Source: Microbacterium sp. (GTDB lineage Bacteria; Actinomycetota; Actinomycetes; Actinomycetales; Microbacteriaceae). From it: 64,000 nt of DNA. A program made the translations under genes and the position numbers. The notes beneath the pieces are model-generated. The model was not told the DNA's origin. It ran no database searches and saw only the letters and a list, made by a program, of their open reading frames with translations. Below are positions 1 through 8,475 of this stretch, piece after piece. The stretch's first letter is position 1. Each line of letters begins with the position of its first letter. The stretch spans positions 124,001 to 188,000 of the forward strand of contig NZ_JAPSIY010000004.1 of the NCBI RefSeq assembly GCF_031178445.1, written 5' to 3'.

Positions 1-1
1 G

Positions 2-295
2 CGGATGCTCGATGCGCAGGTCACGGCGCTGTTCGCGGCCAACGACCAGATGGCGCTCGGCGCGCTGCGCGCTATCGCGGAATCGGGGCGGCGCGTGCCG
101 CAGGATGTCGCGGTCATCGGATTCGACGACATCGCAGACGCGGCAGAGTTCATCCCTCCGCTCACCACCGTGCGCCAGGACTTCGACGCGCTCGGCGAAC
201 ACGCCGTGCGCGCCCTCGTGGCCGCGGTCGAGGCCGGCGAGGAATCCGGCGACCTGCGGCTGGTGCCCGAGCTGGTGATGCGCGAAAGCGGCTGA
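2..295 (+). CDS. LacI-family transcriptional regulator, C-terminal part (truncated by window edge)
   Basis: The reading frame is open at the left edge, so only the last 97 or so residues are seen. They match the end of a LacI/GalR effector-binding domain: the AVIGFDD stretch, then LTTVRQDFDALG and a run to the short C-terminal arm ending in a MRESG tail. The DNA-binding domain lies outside the window. The gene ends 13 bases from the convergent DUF2264 gene. A second LacI regulator at 7447 and a LacI-type operator at 3334 make this one a candidate local regulator of the sugar cluster. Which sugar it senses cannot be told from this fragment. Confidence 0.9.
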   Translation, partial: RMLDAQVTALFAANDQMALGALRAIAESGRRVPQDVAVIGFDDIADAAEFIPPLTTVRQDFDALGEHAVRALVAAVEAGEESGDLRLVPELVMRESG

Positions 296-308
296 CGCGT
301 CACCCGGC

Positions 309-2252
309 TCAGCGCAGTGCAGCCGCCTCGTCCGGCCGCATCTCGGTGCGCTCGCCGTCCGGCCAGGTGATGCGGAACACCGGCGAACCGGCGGCCTCTG
401 CCGACGGTGCCGGCGGGGCGGCGGCGGGCGCACCCAGGAAGACGGCGACGATCTGCCAGTCTCCCGGTGACGCCTCCGTCTCGATCCACGGAACGGCGGT
501 GCGCCCGTTCAGCGGCGTGACGTCGTCCTGCAGCAGCACCCCTTCGGTCACGTCCTTCAGGCCGTGCAGCGCGATGACGCGAGTGGCCAGTCGAGGCGAC
601 TGCGCCCATGCCCCTTCGCGCACCTGGCTGTCCGGCGCGGTGAGGGCCCAGCCGCCGACGCGCAGTCGCCCGGATGCCGCGGCATCCGCTTCGCGCACCC
701 TGACGAACCGCACTTCCCACGCACCGCGCACCACCGAGACCGTGTCGATCCAGGGGCCTTCGTCGGTGCGGCCGGCGTGCGTGCCGACTCCGATGTCGGC
801 GGCGAGCCGCAAGCCGATCGGCCAGTGCGAGCGTGCCGTCGACGAACCGATCAGGGTCTGGTCGTCCAGCCGCGCCGTGCGCCCCGCGACGAACCCCGAC
901 CGGTGGCTGGGCTGCCCGTCGCGCAGCAGTGCGACCGTGCCGTCGACGGGAGCGATCGCGGTGGCGCCGTCGAGCACGGGTGAGGTGGCCGTGGAGTATC
1001 CGAACTTCGCATACAACGGGGCGTCCGGGTGCAGGGTGCCCTCGACGCGGTGGTCGGTGCCGTGGTTGACGACCCGCACGATGCCGTCGTCGGCCGTGCC
1101 GATGGCCAGCCAGCCCGGCGCGGCGATGACCCGTGCGAACGAGCGGCGATCGATGGGCAGGGGCTGTTCCCGCGCGGTCCAGACGGGGTGCTCGGTGGGC
1201 AGGGCGAGCCCGAGCATCCCCTTCGACGCCCAGTACGGCGAGCCCAGCCCTGAGTAGGTCTGAGCGAGGGGCCGCCACGGGTGGTGCCAGCCGAGGGTGA
1301 GCACGCCGTCGGCGTCGGGGGCATCGTGCTCGACGAAGTGCCTCACCTGACCGCTGGCCGCGCGGCGCAGCAGCCCAGGATCGTGCCGCGAACGACCGTG
1401 GAACGCGGCGGCCCATGCGGGCGCTGCGGCGGCGAAGCGGTACGTCAGGCTGCGTCCCTGGAGCAGCGGTGCACCGTCGGCGCCGATGAGATGCAGGGCA
1501 TCGTCGAGATAATCGTCCAGGCGGGCGGCGTACCGCGCGATTCGGCTCGAGTGCTGCGGATCGTCGCGCACCATGTCCGCCCAGATCACGGGGTAGAACG
1601 GCAGTGCCCAGCCGCAGTAGTGATCGAAGTTGCGGCCGTCACCGTCGGCTACCCATCCGCCGTCGCGGTCGAAGGAATCGAGCAGAGCGAAGTCCTGCTC
1701 CCGGTCGGCGTCGGAGAACGGTCCGCCCACGCTCTCGAGAAACTGCTCGACCATGATGCGGAACCACGCCCAGTTGTTCGGCGGGTACGGGGCGCCGATG
1801 AATGTCGCCAGATAGTCGATGGTCTGCTGCTGAGCCTTCGCATCGAGCCTCGCCCACACCGTGTCGCGTGTCAGGTGCAGACCCAGCGCGAGCGCCGCCG
1901 CCTCGACCTTGGCCTGGTCGTGCTCGTCGGGACGCAGCCAGCGCTCCGGGTGACGGGGGTCCACACCGGCCGCAATGCCCTGTGCGTATCGTTCGGCGAG
2001 ATGCGCGGTGGCCTTCTCATCGCCGGCGATCCGGAACGACGCGAGCATGAACGTGCGAGTGAAGCCCTCGAGGCGGTCGATGTCGCGACCGAGGCCTCCC
2101 GGCTCGCCCGGGTAGCAGATCAGCGATCCCGCCGGGCTCGCGTACCGCGCAGCCCCGTCGAGGATCGAGTCGGCCACGGTCGTCCAGTGTGCGCGGGTCC
2201 AGCCCGTGTACGGCGAGATCGCCGGGTCTTCGGCGGGCAGGGCGATCGTCAT
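309..2252 (-). CDS. DUF2264 family protein
   Basis: The 647-residue product matches the DUF2264 family (PF10022) in length and pattern. Its first 400 residues are rich in Trp, Tyr and helices, as expected for an alpha/alpha-toroid fold, and include stretches such as EGFTRTFMLASF and APYPPNNWAWFR. The last 250 residues look beta-rich. There is no signal peptide, so it is probably cytoplasmic. The family is distantly like polysaccharide lyases and unsaturated-glycoside hydrolases, but its reaction is not established. The start codon overlaps the stop of the upstream dehydrogenase gene by four bases (ATGA), so the two are translationally coupled. I infer a role in degrading an oligosaccharide or uronate-like substrate. 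Confidence 0.85.
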   Translation of the reverse strand: MTIALPAEDPAISPYTGWTRAHWTTVADSILDGAARYASPAGSLICYPGEPGGLGRDIDRLEGFTRTFMLASFRIAGDEKATAHLAERYAQGIAAGVDPRHPERWLRPDEHDQAKVEAAALALGLHLTRDTVWARLDAKAQQQTIDYLATFIGAPYPPNNWAWFRIMVEQFLESVGGPFSDADREQDFALLDSFDRDGGWVADGDGRNFDHYCGWALPFYPVIWADMVRDDPQHSSRIARYAARLDDYLDDALHLIGADGAPLLQGRSLTYRFAAAAPAWAAAFHGRSRHDPGLLRRAASGQVRHFVEHDAPDADGVLTLGWHHPWRPLAQTYSGLGSPYWASKGMLGLALPTEHPVWTAREQPLPIDRRSFARVIAAPGWLAIGTADDGIVRVVNHGTDHRVEGTLHPDAPLYAKFGYSTATSPVLDGATAIAPVDGTVALLRDGQPSHRSGFVAGRTARLDDQTLIGSSTARSHWPIGLRLAADIGVGTHAGRTDEGPWIDTVSVVRGAWEVRFVRVREADAAASGRLRVGGWALTAPDSQVREGAWAQSPRLATRVIALHGLKDVTEGVLLQDDVTPLNGRTAVPWIETEASPGDWQIVAVFLGAPAAAPPAPSAEAAGSPVFRITWPDGERTEMRPDEAAALR

Positions 2253-3244
2253 GCGCTGATCTCCAATTCGGCCTTCGTCACCGGATGCAGAGGCGCCTTC
2301 CCCGACGCGTATGCGGCCAGCTCGTCGAGCGCGGCGTCGGCGAGCCTGCGAGCCTCCGTGCCGAGCGATCCGGCCAGGTGCGGTGTGATCGCCACGTTCG
2401 GCAGCCGACGCAGTTGCGCGTCGGCTGGCAGAGGCTCAGGTTCGGTGACGTCGAGCAGCGCATCGATCCTGCCCGTGCGGCATTCCATGAGCAGCGCCTC
2501 ATGGTCGACCAGCGCGCCGCGCGCGGTGTTGATCAACGTCGCACCGTCGGGCAGCATCGCGAGCTCGCGCGCCGAGATCATGTGTCGCGTCGATGGAAGG
2601 GAGGGGGCGTGCAGTGAGAGGATGTCGGCCTGGGGCAGCACCTCGTCGAGCGGGATCAGCGTGGCCCCGGCGGCTGCCACGGCCTCCGGGTCGGCGAAGG
2701 GATCGGCGACCACGGCGCGGAGGCCGTCGAACGGTCGCAGCAGCTCCACGACGCGGCGGCCGATGCGTGAGAAGCCGACGATGCCGACCGTGCGGTCGAC
2801 GTTGCCGATGCTCCGCTGCGACCAGGCGTCCCAAGTCCCGTCGTAAGGCGCGCGAATGTGAGTCAGCGCCCGCTTGCCCGAGAACAGGATGGCGGCGATC
2901 GTGAACTCGGCCACGGGAACGGCGTTGACGTCGGCGGCCGACGTGACCCTGATGCCCCGTGCCCACACTTCCTCGGTGACGATGTCGCGCACGCTTCCCG
3001 CGGCGTGCAGCACCGCGCGCAGGCGCGGCATCCGTTCGAGACGGGCCGCATCCAGCCGAGGCGCGCCCCATGACGTGATGAGAACCTCGGTCTCTGCGAG
3101 TGCGCCCGCCACCGCCGGGTCGTCACTCACCAGCATGGGGCCCGTCACCTCGGCGAGTTGAGCGAATCGCGTTCGCCTGGTGTCATCGAACAGCAGGGCG
3201 AAGGCGTCCGCAGCCATCATCGCCTGCGCGCGGATTCTTGCCAC
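2249..3244 (-). CDS. D-isomer-specific 2-hydroxyacid dehydrogenase
   Basis: This 331-residue protein belongs to the phosphoglycerate dehydrogenase/hydroxypyruvate reductase family. The NAD-binding site reads VGIVGFSRIG near residue 160, with Ser in place of the central Gly of GxGxxG. The catalytic set is visible: Arg in NTARGAL, Glu in VTEPEPLP and His in ITPHLAGS. It probably reduces or oxidises a 2-keto/2-hydroxy acid made in the same pathway. With glycerate kinase at 8472, a hydroxypyruvate-to-glycerate step is one possibility. It is the first gene of a leftward pair with DUF2264 and is divergent from the Gfo/Idh gene. A LacI-type operator lies between them, so both transcripts are probably controlled together. 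Confidence 0.88.
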   Translation of the reverse strand: MARIRAQAMMAADAFALLFDDTRRTRFAQLAEVTGPMLVSDDPAVAGALAETEVLITSWGAPRLDAARLERMPRLRAVLHAAGSVRDIVTEEVWARGIRVTSAADVNAVPVAEFTIAAILFSGKRALTHIRAPYDGTWDAWSQRSIGNVDRTVGIVGFSRIGRRVVELLRPFDGLRAVVADPFADPEAVAAAGATLIPLDEVLPQADILSLHAPSLPSTRHMISARELAMLPDGATLINTARGALVDHEALLMECRTGRIDALLDVTEPEPLPADAQLRRLPNVAITPHLAGSLGTEARRLADAALDELAAYASGKAPLHPVTKAELEISA

Positions 3245-3333
3245 ATCGTCTCCCTGGTGAGTCCTACACGCACCCTGCCACAGTGCGGACCGCCCGCAGG
3301 CTTGCAGTTACGGCGAGAACCTGCTTTCATGGC

Positions 3334-3347
3334 GGAAAGCGTTTACC
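3334..3347. promoter_or_regulatory. LacI-family operator in the divergent promoter region
   Basis: GGAAAGCGTTTACC fits the LacI/CcpA-type consensus TGNAANCGNTTNCA except at the two outermost positions. It has the central CG and lies 46 bases before the rightward Gfo/Idh start and 90 bases before the leftward dehydrogenase start. Repression of both arms by one of the two LacI proteins in this cluster is inferred. Confidence 0.6.
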
Positions 3348-3392
3348 CGAAGCGTATCAGCTTCCCACCCCGAACGACAGAAACGGACAACC

Positions 3393-4550
3393 ATGGCAGA
3401 CGTGCGCGAGATCGGCATCATCATGAACGGCGTCTCCGGGCGCATGGGGTACCGGCAGCATCTGGTGCGCTCGATCCTCGCGATCCGCGATCAGGGTGGC
3501 ATCGAGCTTCCGGACGGCTCGAAGGTCACCGTCAAGCCCCTGCTCGTCGGCCGCAGCGAGAGCAAGCTGGCTGAGATCGCTGCGAAGCACGGCATCGCCG
3601 ACTACACGACCGACCTCGACGCCGCCCTCGCCGACCCGCGGTGGGAGATCTACGCCGACTTCCTCGTCACGAAGGCGCGCGCGACCGCGATCCGCAAGGC
3701 GATCGCGGCAGGCAAGGCGATCTACACCGAGAAGCCGACGGCCGAGTCGGTCGAGGAGGCGATGGAGCTCGCGCGCCTGGCCAGGAGCGCCGGCGTGAAG
3801 ACCGGCGTCGTGCACGACAAGCTGTACCTGCCCGGCCTGCAGAAGCTCAAGCGCCTGGTCGACTCCGGCTTCTTCGGGCGCATCCTCTCGGTGCGCGGCG
3901 AGTTCGGCTACTGGGTTTTCGAGGGAGACTGGCAGCCCGCGCAGCGTCCGAGCTGGAACTACCGCACCGAAGACGGCGGCGGCATCATCAGCGACATGTT
4001 CCCCCACTGGAACTACGTGCTCGAGAACCTGTTCGGCGAGGTGAAGAGCGTCTACGCGCAGGCAGCGACGCACATCCCCGAGCGCTGGGACGAGAAGGGC
4101 GAGAAGTACACCGCCACAGCGGAAGACGCCGCCTACGGCATCTTCGAGCTCGAGGGCGGCATCATCGCCGAGATCAACTCCTCGTGGACGGTGCGCGTGA
4201 ACCGCGACGAGCTCGTCGAGTTCCAGGTCGACGGCACGCACGGCTCGGCCGTGGTGGGGCTGTTCGGCTGCAAGATCCAGCCGCGCAACGCCACTCCGAA
4301 GCCCGTGTGGAACCCCGACCTCGAGGACGCGCACGACTACGACGCCGACTGGCAGGCCGTGCCGACGAACGATGTGTTCCTCAACGGCTTCCGCCAGCAG
4401 TGGGAGGAGTACCTGACCTCGTACGTGCTCGGAACCGACTACGCCTTCGACCTGCTCGCCGGCGCGCGCGGTGTGCAGTTCGCCGAGGCCGGGCTGGCCT
4501 CCAGCGCCGAGGGCCGCAAGATCTCGCTGTCGGCGCTGAGCCTGGACTGA
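3393..4550 (+). CDS. Gfo/Idh/MocA family oxidoreductase
   Basis: The 385-residue product is an NAD(P)-dependent sugar or inositol-type dehydrogenase. The N-terminal Rossmann segment begins IGIIMNGVSGRMGYRQH, and the family EKP motif is present in YTEKPTAESVEEA near residue 114. The C-terminal domain carries the substrate-binding beta sheet. The gene starts a rightward operon: the next gene follows after four bases, then two isomerase/epimerase-like genes. Such neighbours usually accompany oxidation of a sugar or cyclitol to a keto form. The start ATG has only a weak ribosome-binding sequence. The substrate cannot be named from sequence alone. Confidence 0.88.
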   Translation: MADVREIGIIMNGVSGRMGYRQHLVRSILAIRDQGGIELPDGSKVTVKPLLVGRSESKLAEIAAKHGIADYTTDLDAALADPRWEIYADFLVTKARATAIRKAIAAGKAIYTEKPTAESVEEAMELARLARSAGVKTGVVHDKLYLPGLQKLKRLVDSGFFGRILSVRGEFGYWVFEGDWQPAQRPSWNYRTEDGGGIISDMFPHWNYVLENLFGEVKSVYAQAATHIPERWDEKGEKYTATAEDAAYGIFELEGGIIAEINSSWTVRVNRDELVEFQVDGTHGSAVVGLFGCKIQPRNATPKPVWNPDLEDAHDYDADWQAVPTNDVFLNGFRQQWEEYLTSYVLGTDYAFDLLAGARGVQFAEAGLASSAEGRKISLSALSLD

Positions 4551-4554
4551 TCCG

Positions 4555-5724
4555 ATGAGGACTCTTCGTCTTCTCTCCGCCGATGGCACGGCGACGGATG
4601 CTGCGCTCAACGACTCCGGCGGGTACGAGAGGCCCTCGTCGGCACTTCGCAGCCGGGTCGCCTATGCCGCCGCACACGTCGTGCCGAAGGTGCACGCCGA
4701 CAACACTCCTGGTCAGCCGGCCGACATCGACTGGGACTCGACACTGGCGTTCCGCCGCAACGTCTACTCCTGGGGCCTCGGCGTCGCCGACGCCATGGAC
4801 ACGGCACAGCGGAACATGGGGCTGGACGCCGCGGCGACCCGCGAGCTCATCGCTCGCAGCGCCGAGGTCGCGCGCGAGGAGGGCGGCTCGGTCGTCGTCG
4901 GCGTCAACACCGACCATGTCGATGAGGCCCGCATCGCGCTCGATCAGGTGATCGACGCTTACAAGGAGCAGTTGCATCTCACCGAGGAGCAGGGCGCCGG
5001 ACCCGTGCTGATGGCGTCCCGTCACCTCGCCAGGGTCGCGGCATCCGCCGACGACTACCGTCGCGTGTACCGATCGGTGCTCGAGTCGGCGACCACCCCT
5101 GTGGTGCTGCACTGGCTCGGCACCGCCTTCGACCCTGAGCTGCAGGGCTACTTCGGCGCCGACGACTGGCAGACGGCATCCGGCGTGCTGCTCGACATCA
5201 TCCAGGAGAACCCGGGGAAGGTCGCGGGCGTCAAGATGAGCCTGCTGAACGCCGAGAGCGAGATCTCGGTGCGAGAGCGCCTTCCCGAGGGCGTGCGGAT
5301 GTTCACAGGGGACGATTTCAACTACGTCTCGCTGATCGGCGACTCCGGCGTCGGCGAGCGGCCGTACTCCGACGCGCTGCTGGGTGCCTTCGCAGCCATC
5401 ACTCCGGTCGCCTCCGCAGCCATCCAGGCACTCGACGCCGGCGACCCCGCCTCGTACGAGCGCATCCTCGGTCCGACCGAGGAGCTCAGCCGCCAGGTGT
5501 TCGCGGCGCCGACGTTCTACTACAAGACCGGCGTCGCGTTCCTGGCCTGGTTGAACGGCCATCAGCCTGCGTTCCAGATGGTGGGTGGCCTGCACTCCGC
5601 GCGCAGCCTGCCGCACCTGTCGCGCATCGTCGAGCTCGCGAACGCGTCGCTCGCGCTCGAGAATCCCGACCTCGCACGCGAACGGTGGCACGGGATGCTG
5701 CGCCTGAACGGAGTGGACGCATGA
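4555..5724 (+). CDS. DUF993 family protein (dihydrodipicolinate-synthase-like TIM barrel)
   Basis: This 389-residue protein matches DUF993 along its length, a group related to the dihydrodipicolinate synthase/N-acetylneuraminate lyase fold. Features include the VVPKVHADNTPGQ segment near residue 43 and VAGVKMSLLNAESE near residue 223, where the lysine aligns with the position expected for a Schiff-base lysine; that assignment is my inference. It would cleave or form a carbon-carbon bond, or dehydrate, on a keto-sugar acid. The start lies four bases after the Gfo/Idh stop, and the stop overlaps the next gene by four bases (ATGA). The tight packing implies the three proteins act on successive intermediates. 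Confidence 0.85.
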   Translation: MRTLRLLSADGTATDAALNDSGGYERPSSALRSRVAYAAAHVVPKVHADNTPGQPADIDWDSTLAFRRNVYSWGLGVADAMDTAQRNMGLDAAATRELIARSAEVAREEGGSVVVGVNTDHVDEARIALDQVIDAYKEQLHLTEEQGAGPVLMASRHLARVAASADDYRRVYRSVLESATTPVVLHWLGTAFDPELQGYFGADDWQTASGVLLDIIQENPGKVAGVKMSLLNAESEISVRERLPEGVRMFTGDDFNYVSLIGDSGVGERPYSDALLGAFAAITPVASAAIQALDAGDPASYERILGPTEELSRQVFAAPTFYYKTGVAFLAWLNGHQPAFQMVGGLHSARSLPHLSRIVELANASLALENPDLARERWHGMLRLNGVDA

Positions 5725-6587
5725 GCGCCGTCGATCCCCGCCTGTCGATCAACCAGGCGACCATCAAGTACGCCGACCTCGAGACCGCTCTGGCGGTGAC
5801 GGCGGATGCCGGCATCCAGGCGATCGGGCTCTGGCGCGAACCGGTGAACGCCGTCGGCCTCGACGTCGCGGCGAAGATGCTGGCCGACTCCGGGCTGCGC
5901 TTCACGACGCACTGCCGCGGCGGGTTCTTCACGCTGCCCGATGGCCCCGAGCGCTCTGCCGCGCTCGACGACAACCGTCGCGCGATCGAGGAGACCGCGA
6001 CGCTGGCCGCCGCCGGCGCCGAGGGTTCCACCGCGGTGCTCGTCCTGGTCGCCGGCGGACTGCCCGCCGGCTCCCGCGACCTGGTCGGCGCCCGGGAGCG
6101 GGTGCGCGACGCGCTCGGCGACCTCGCCGACGACGCGAAGGGCAGCGGCGTGACGCTGGCGATCGAGCCGCTGCATCCGATGTACGCCTCGGATCGCTGC
6201 GTCGTGTCGACGCTCGGACAGGCGCTCGACATCGCCGCCGACTTCGACGCGTCGGTCGTGGGCGCTGCTGTCGACACCTTCCACATCTGGTGGGACCCGC
6301 AGGTGCTGGAGCAGATCGCCCGCGCCGGACGCGAGGGTCGTATCGCGACGTACCAGGTGTGCGACTGGAGGACACCGCTCGCCGAGGACGTGCTGCTGTC
6401 GAGGCACTACACCGGCGACGGCGTGATCGACTTCGGCTCGCTGACCCGCGCGGTGGTCGAGACGGGGTACGACCGCGACATCGAGGTGGAGATCTTCAAC
6501 GCCGACATCTGGGCCGACGACCCCGCACGCGTGGTCGCGCGCACCGCGGCCTCGTTCGCCGAGGCGATCAGCCCGCACCTGCCCTGA
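5721..6587 (+). CDS. Sugar phosphate isomerase/epimerase family protein (xylose-isomerase-like TIM barrel)
   Basis: The chosen ATG overlaps the DUF993 stop (ATGA); a start 36 bases upstream is possible but lacks this coupling. The 288-residue product begins SINQATIKYADLETAL and has the AP-endonuclease-2/xylose-isomerase TIM-barrel pattern. Candidate metal ligands lie in AIEPLHPMY (Glu, His), VDTFHIWWD (Asp, His) and EVEIFN (Glu). It should isomerise or epimerise a keto-sugar made by the dehydrogenase upstream. A second, divergent member of the same fold follows, so the pathway may need two different rearrangements or a paired enzyme. Confidence 0.85.
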   Translation: MSAVDPRLSINQATIKYADLETALAVTADAGIQAIGLWREPVNAVGLDVAAKMLADSGLRFTTHCRGGFFTLPDGPERSAALDDNRRAIEETATLAAAGAEGSTAVLVLVAGGLPAGSRDLVGARERVRDALGDLADDAKGSGVTLAIEPLHPMYASDRCVVSTLGQALDIAADFDASVVGAAVDTFHIWWDPQVLEQIARAGREGRIATYQVCDWRTPLAEDVLLSRHYTGDGVIDFGSLTRAVVETGYDRDIEVEIFNADIWADDPARVVARTAASFAEAISPHLP

Positions 6588-6623
6588 CCGGCGAGGGGAT
6601 CGGCAGCACGAGAGGATGGGCAG

Positions 6624-7379
6624 ATGACGATCAGACCAGGACTCTGCTCGGTGACGTTCCGGCAGCTCACCGCCGAGCAGGTCGTGGCGGCAGCCGCCGG
6701 CGCCGGTCTCGAGGTGATCGAGTGGGGCGGCGACGTGCACGTGCCGCCCGGCGACCCCGAGCGGGCGGCTGAGGTCGCGCAGGCGACGACGGATGCCGGA
6801 CTCGAGGTGTGCTCGTACGGGTCGTACTTCCGCGCGGGCGCCGACGAGCAGCTCACCCCGATCCTCGACAGCGCCGAGGCTCTGGGGGCCGACCGCGTCC
6901 GCGTCTGGGCGGGAACGGTCGACGCCTCCGACGCCGACGACGCCGACTGGGCGGCAGTGACCGGCCGCCTGAAGGATGCCGTCTCCGAGGCGTCGGAGCG
7001 CGGCATCCGTCTCTCCCTGGAGTACCACCGTCGAACTCTCGCCCCCGACCCCGCGTCGGTGAACCGGCTGCTGCAGTACGTGCCCGGCCTGGGCACGTAC
7101 TGGCAGCCGGCGGTGGACGCGCCCGACGCCCAGGCGCTCGCCGAGTTCGACGCGATCGCCGCGCATGTCGATGCCGTGCACGTCTTCTCGTGGTGGCCGG
7201 CGGCCGAGCGGCTGCGCCTGCACGAGAGGGAAGCGCTCTGGCAGCGGCTCTTCGGCGAAGCATCAGCTCTGCCCTCCCCGCCGCGCGACGCCCTGCTGGA
7301 ATTCGTACCCGGCGACGACCCCGCTCTGCTCCCCGCCGAGGCGGCGACACTGCGCGGCTGGATCGCCGCGGCGCAGTGA
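6624..7379 (+). CDS. Sugar phosphate isomerase/epimerase family protein, second copy
   Basis: This 251-residue protein has the same TIM-barrel family pattern as its neighbour but is clearly diverged. Possible metal ligands are Glu in EVIEWGGDVHVP, Glu in LSLEYHRRTL and His in VHVFSWWP. The shorter length is within the family range. It follows the first epimerase after 36 bases and is probably in the same operon. The exact reaction is unknown. Candidates are keto-sugar isomerisation or the sugar-cleaving (3-keto-glycoside hydrolase) activity shown by some relatives. Confidence 0.82.
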   Translation: MTIRPGLCSVTFRQLTAEQVVAAAAGAGLEVIEWGGDVHVPPGDPERAAEVAQATTDAGLEVCSYGSYFRAGADEQLTPILDSAEALGADRVRVWAGTVDASDADDADWAAVTGRLKDAVSEASERGIRLSLEYHRRTLAPDPASVNRLLQYVPGLGTYWQPAVDAPDAQALAEFDAIAAHVDAVHVFSWWPAAERLRLHEREALWQRLFGEASALPSPPRDALLEFVPGDDPALLPAEAATLRGWIAAAQ

Positions 7380-7434
7380 TGGTCGCGGAGGATCAGCGCT
7401 CCCGTCGCACCCACGAGTTCGAGATGTCGATCGA

Positions 7435-7440
7435 TAGGCT
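7435..7440 (+). promoter_or_regulatory. -10 box of a leaderless promoter (LacI gene)
   Basis: TAGGCT is followed by exactly six bases and then the ATG at 7447. The expected transcription start therefore falls on or next to the start codon, giving a leaderless mRNA. No Shine-Dalgarno sequence is present. Confidence 0.6.
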
Positions 7441-7446
7441 CTGCAC

Positions 7447-8475
7447 ATGACTGATGCGGCACGGCGTGCGGGACGCGCCACCACCCCGACGCTGCACGAT
7501 GTGGCGAGGGCGGCCGGCGTCTCCCTGGCCACGGCATCCCGCGTGCTGAACGGCTCTGAGCGCAAGGTCGCCGACTCGTTCCGGGAGCGCGTCGAGGCGG
7601 CGGCGGCCGAGCTCGGCTACACCGCGAACCTCTCGGCGCAGGCCATCGCGCGCGGCACCTCGCAGGTCATCGCACTGCTGGTCGCCGATATCGCCGACCC
7701 CTACTTCGGCCTGATCGCCTCCGGCGTCGCGCGCGGCGCCGACGAGGACGGCCTGATCGTCACCGTCGCGATCACCGAACGCGAACCGCAGCGCGAGGCC
7801 CGCATCCTTCACGCGCTGCGCGGACAGCGACCCCGCGGTGTGATCCTCGCGGCATCCAGGTCGGAGGAGGGCGAGACCATGACCTCCGGCGAGCTGGCCG
7901 CCTTCCGCGCGCTCGGCGGACGAACGGTCACCTTCGGTCCAGGGGGTGACCGCAGCATACGCATCGACAACCGCGGAGGTGCCGAGCGGCTGGGGCGCGC
8001 CATGGCCGGGCTCGGTTACCGGCGCGCCGTGGCACTGGGAGCTGTCGAGGGTGTGCGCACCTCGGACGATCGCCTCGACGGCTTCACCGCCGGTTTCGAG
8101 TCGGGAGGGGGAGAAGTCGAGCGGGTGTACCGCGGCACCTTCGAGCGCGAGTCCGGCGCCGAGTCGATGGCGAGGGCGCTCGCCGACGGGATCGAGCCGG
8201 GCACTCTCGTCTTCGCGCTCAGCGATGTGGTCGCGATCGGCGCCATGACGGCCGTCCGCGACGCTGGCCGTGCGGTCGGCGCCGACATCGCGGTATGCGG
8301 CTTCGACGACGTGCCGGTCAGCCGTGACGTCACTCCGCAGCTCACCACCGTTCGCGTGCCGCTGAGCGATCTCGGGTACCAGGCGTTCCGGGCGACGGTC
8401 GATGCCGAGTGGCAGCAGGAACCGGCTGAACTCGAGGTGCTGCTGCGCGACAGCACGCCCGGCATCGCCCGATGA
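7447..8475 (+). CDS. LacI-family transcriptional regulator
   Basis: The 342-residue protein has the N-terminal LacI helix-turn-helix with hinge (TLHDVARAAGVSLATASRVLNG, residues about 17-38, written here as family signature), then a periplasmic-binding-protein-like effector domain ending in CGFDDVPVSRDVTPQLTTVRVP. It is transcribed from its own probable leaderless promoter and overlaps the glycerate kinase gene by four bases. It is the best candidate to bind the operator at 3334. The effector is unknown and is probably a sugar or sugar acid handled by region 1. Confidence 0.93.
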   Translation: MTDAARRAGRATTPTLHDVARAAGVSLATASRVLNGSERKVADSFRERVEAAAAELGYTANLSAQAIARGTSQVIALLVADIADPYFGLIASGVARGADEDGLIVTVAITEREPQREARILHALRGQRPRGVILAASRSEEGETMTSGELAAFRALGGRTVTFGPGGDRSIRIDNRGGAERLGRAMAGLGYRRAVALGAVEGVRTSDDRLDGFTAGFESGGGEVERVYRGTFERESGAESMARALADGIEPGTLVFALSDVVAIGAMTAVRDAGRAVGADIAVCGFDDVPVSRDVTPQLTTVRVPLSDLGYQAFRATVDAEWQQEPAELEVLLRDSTPGIAR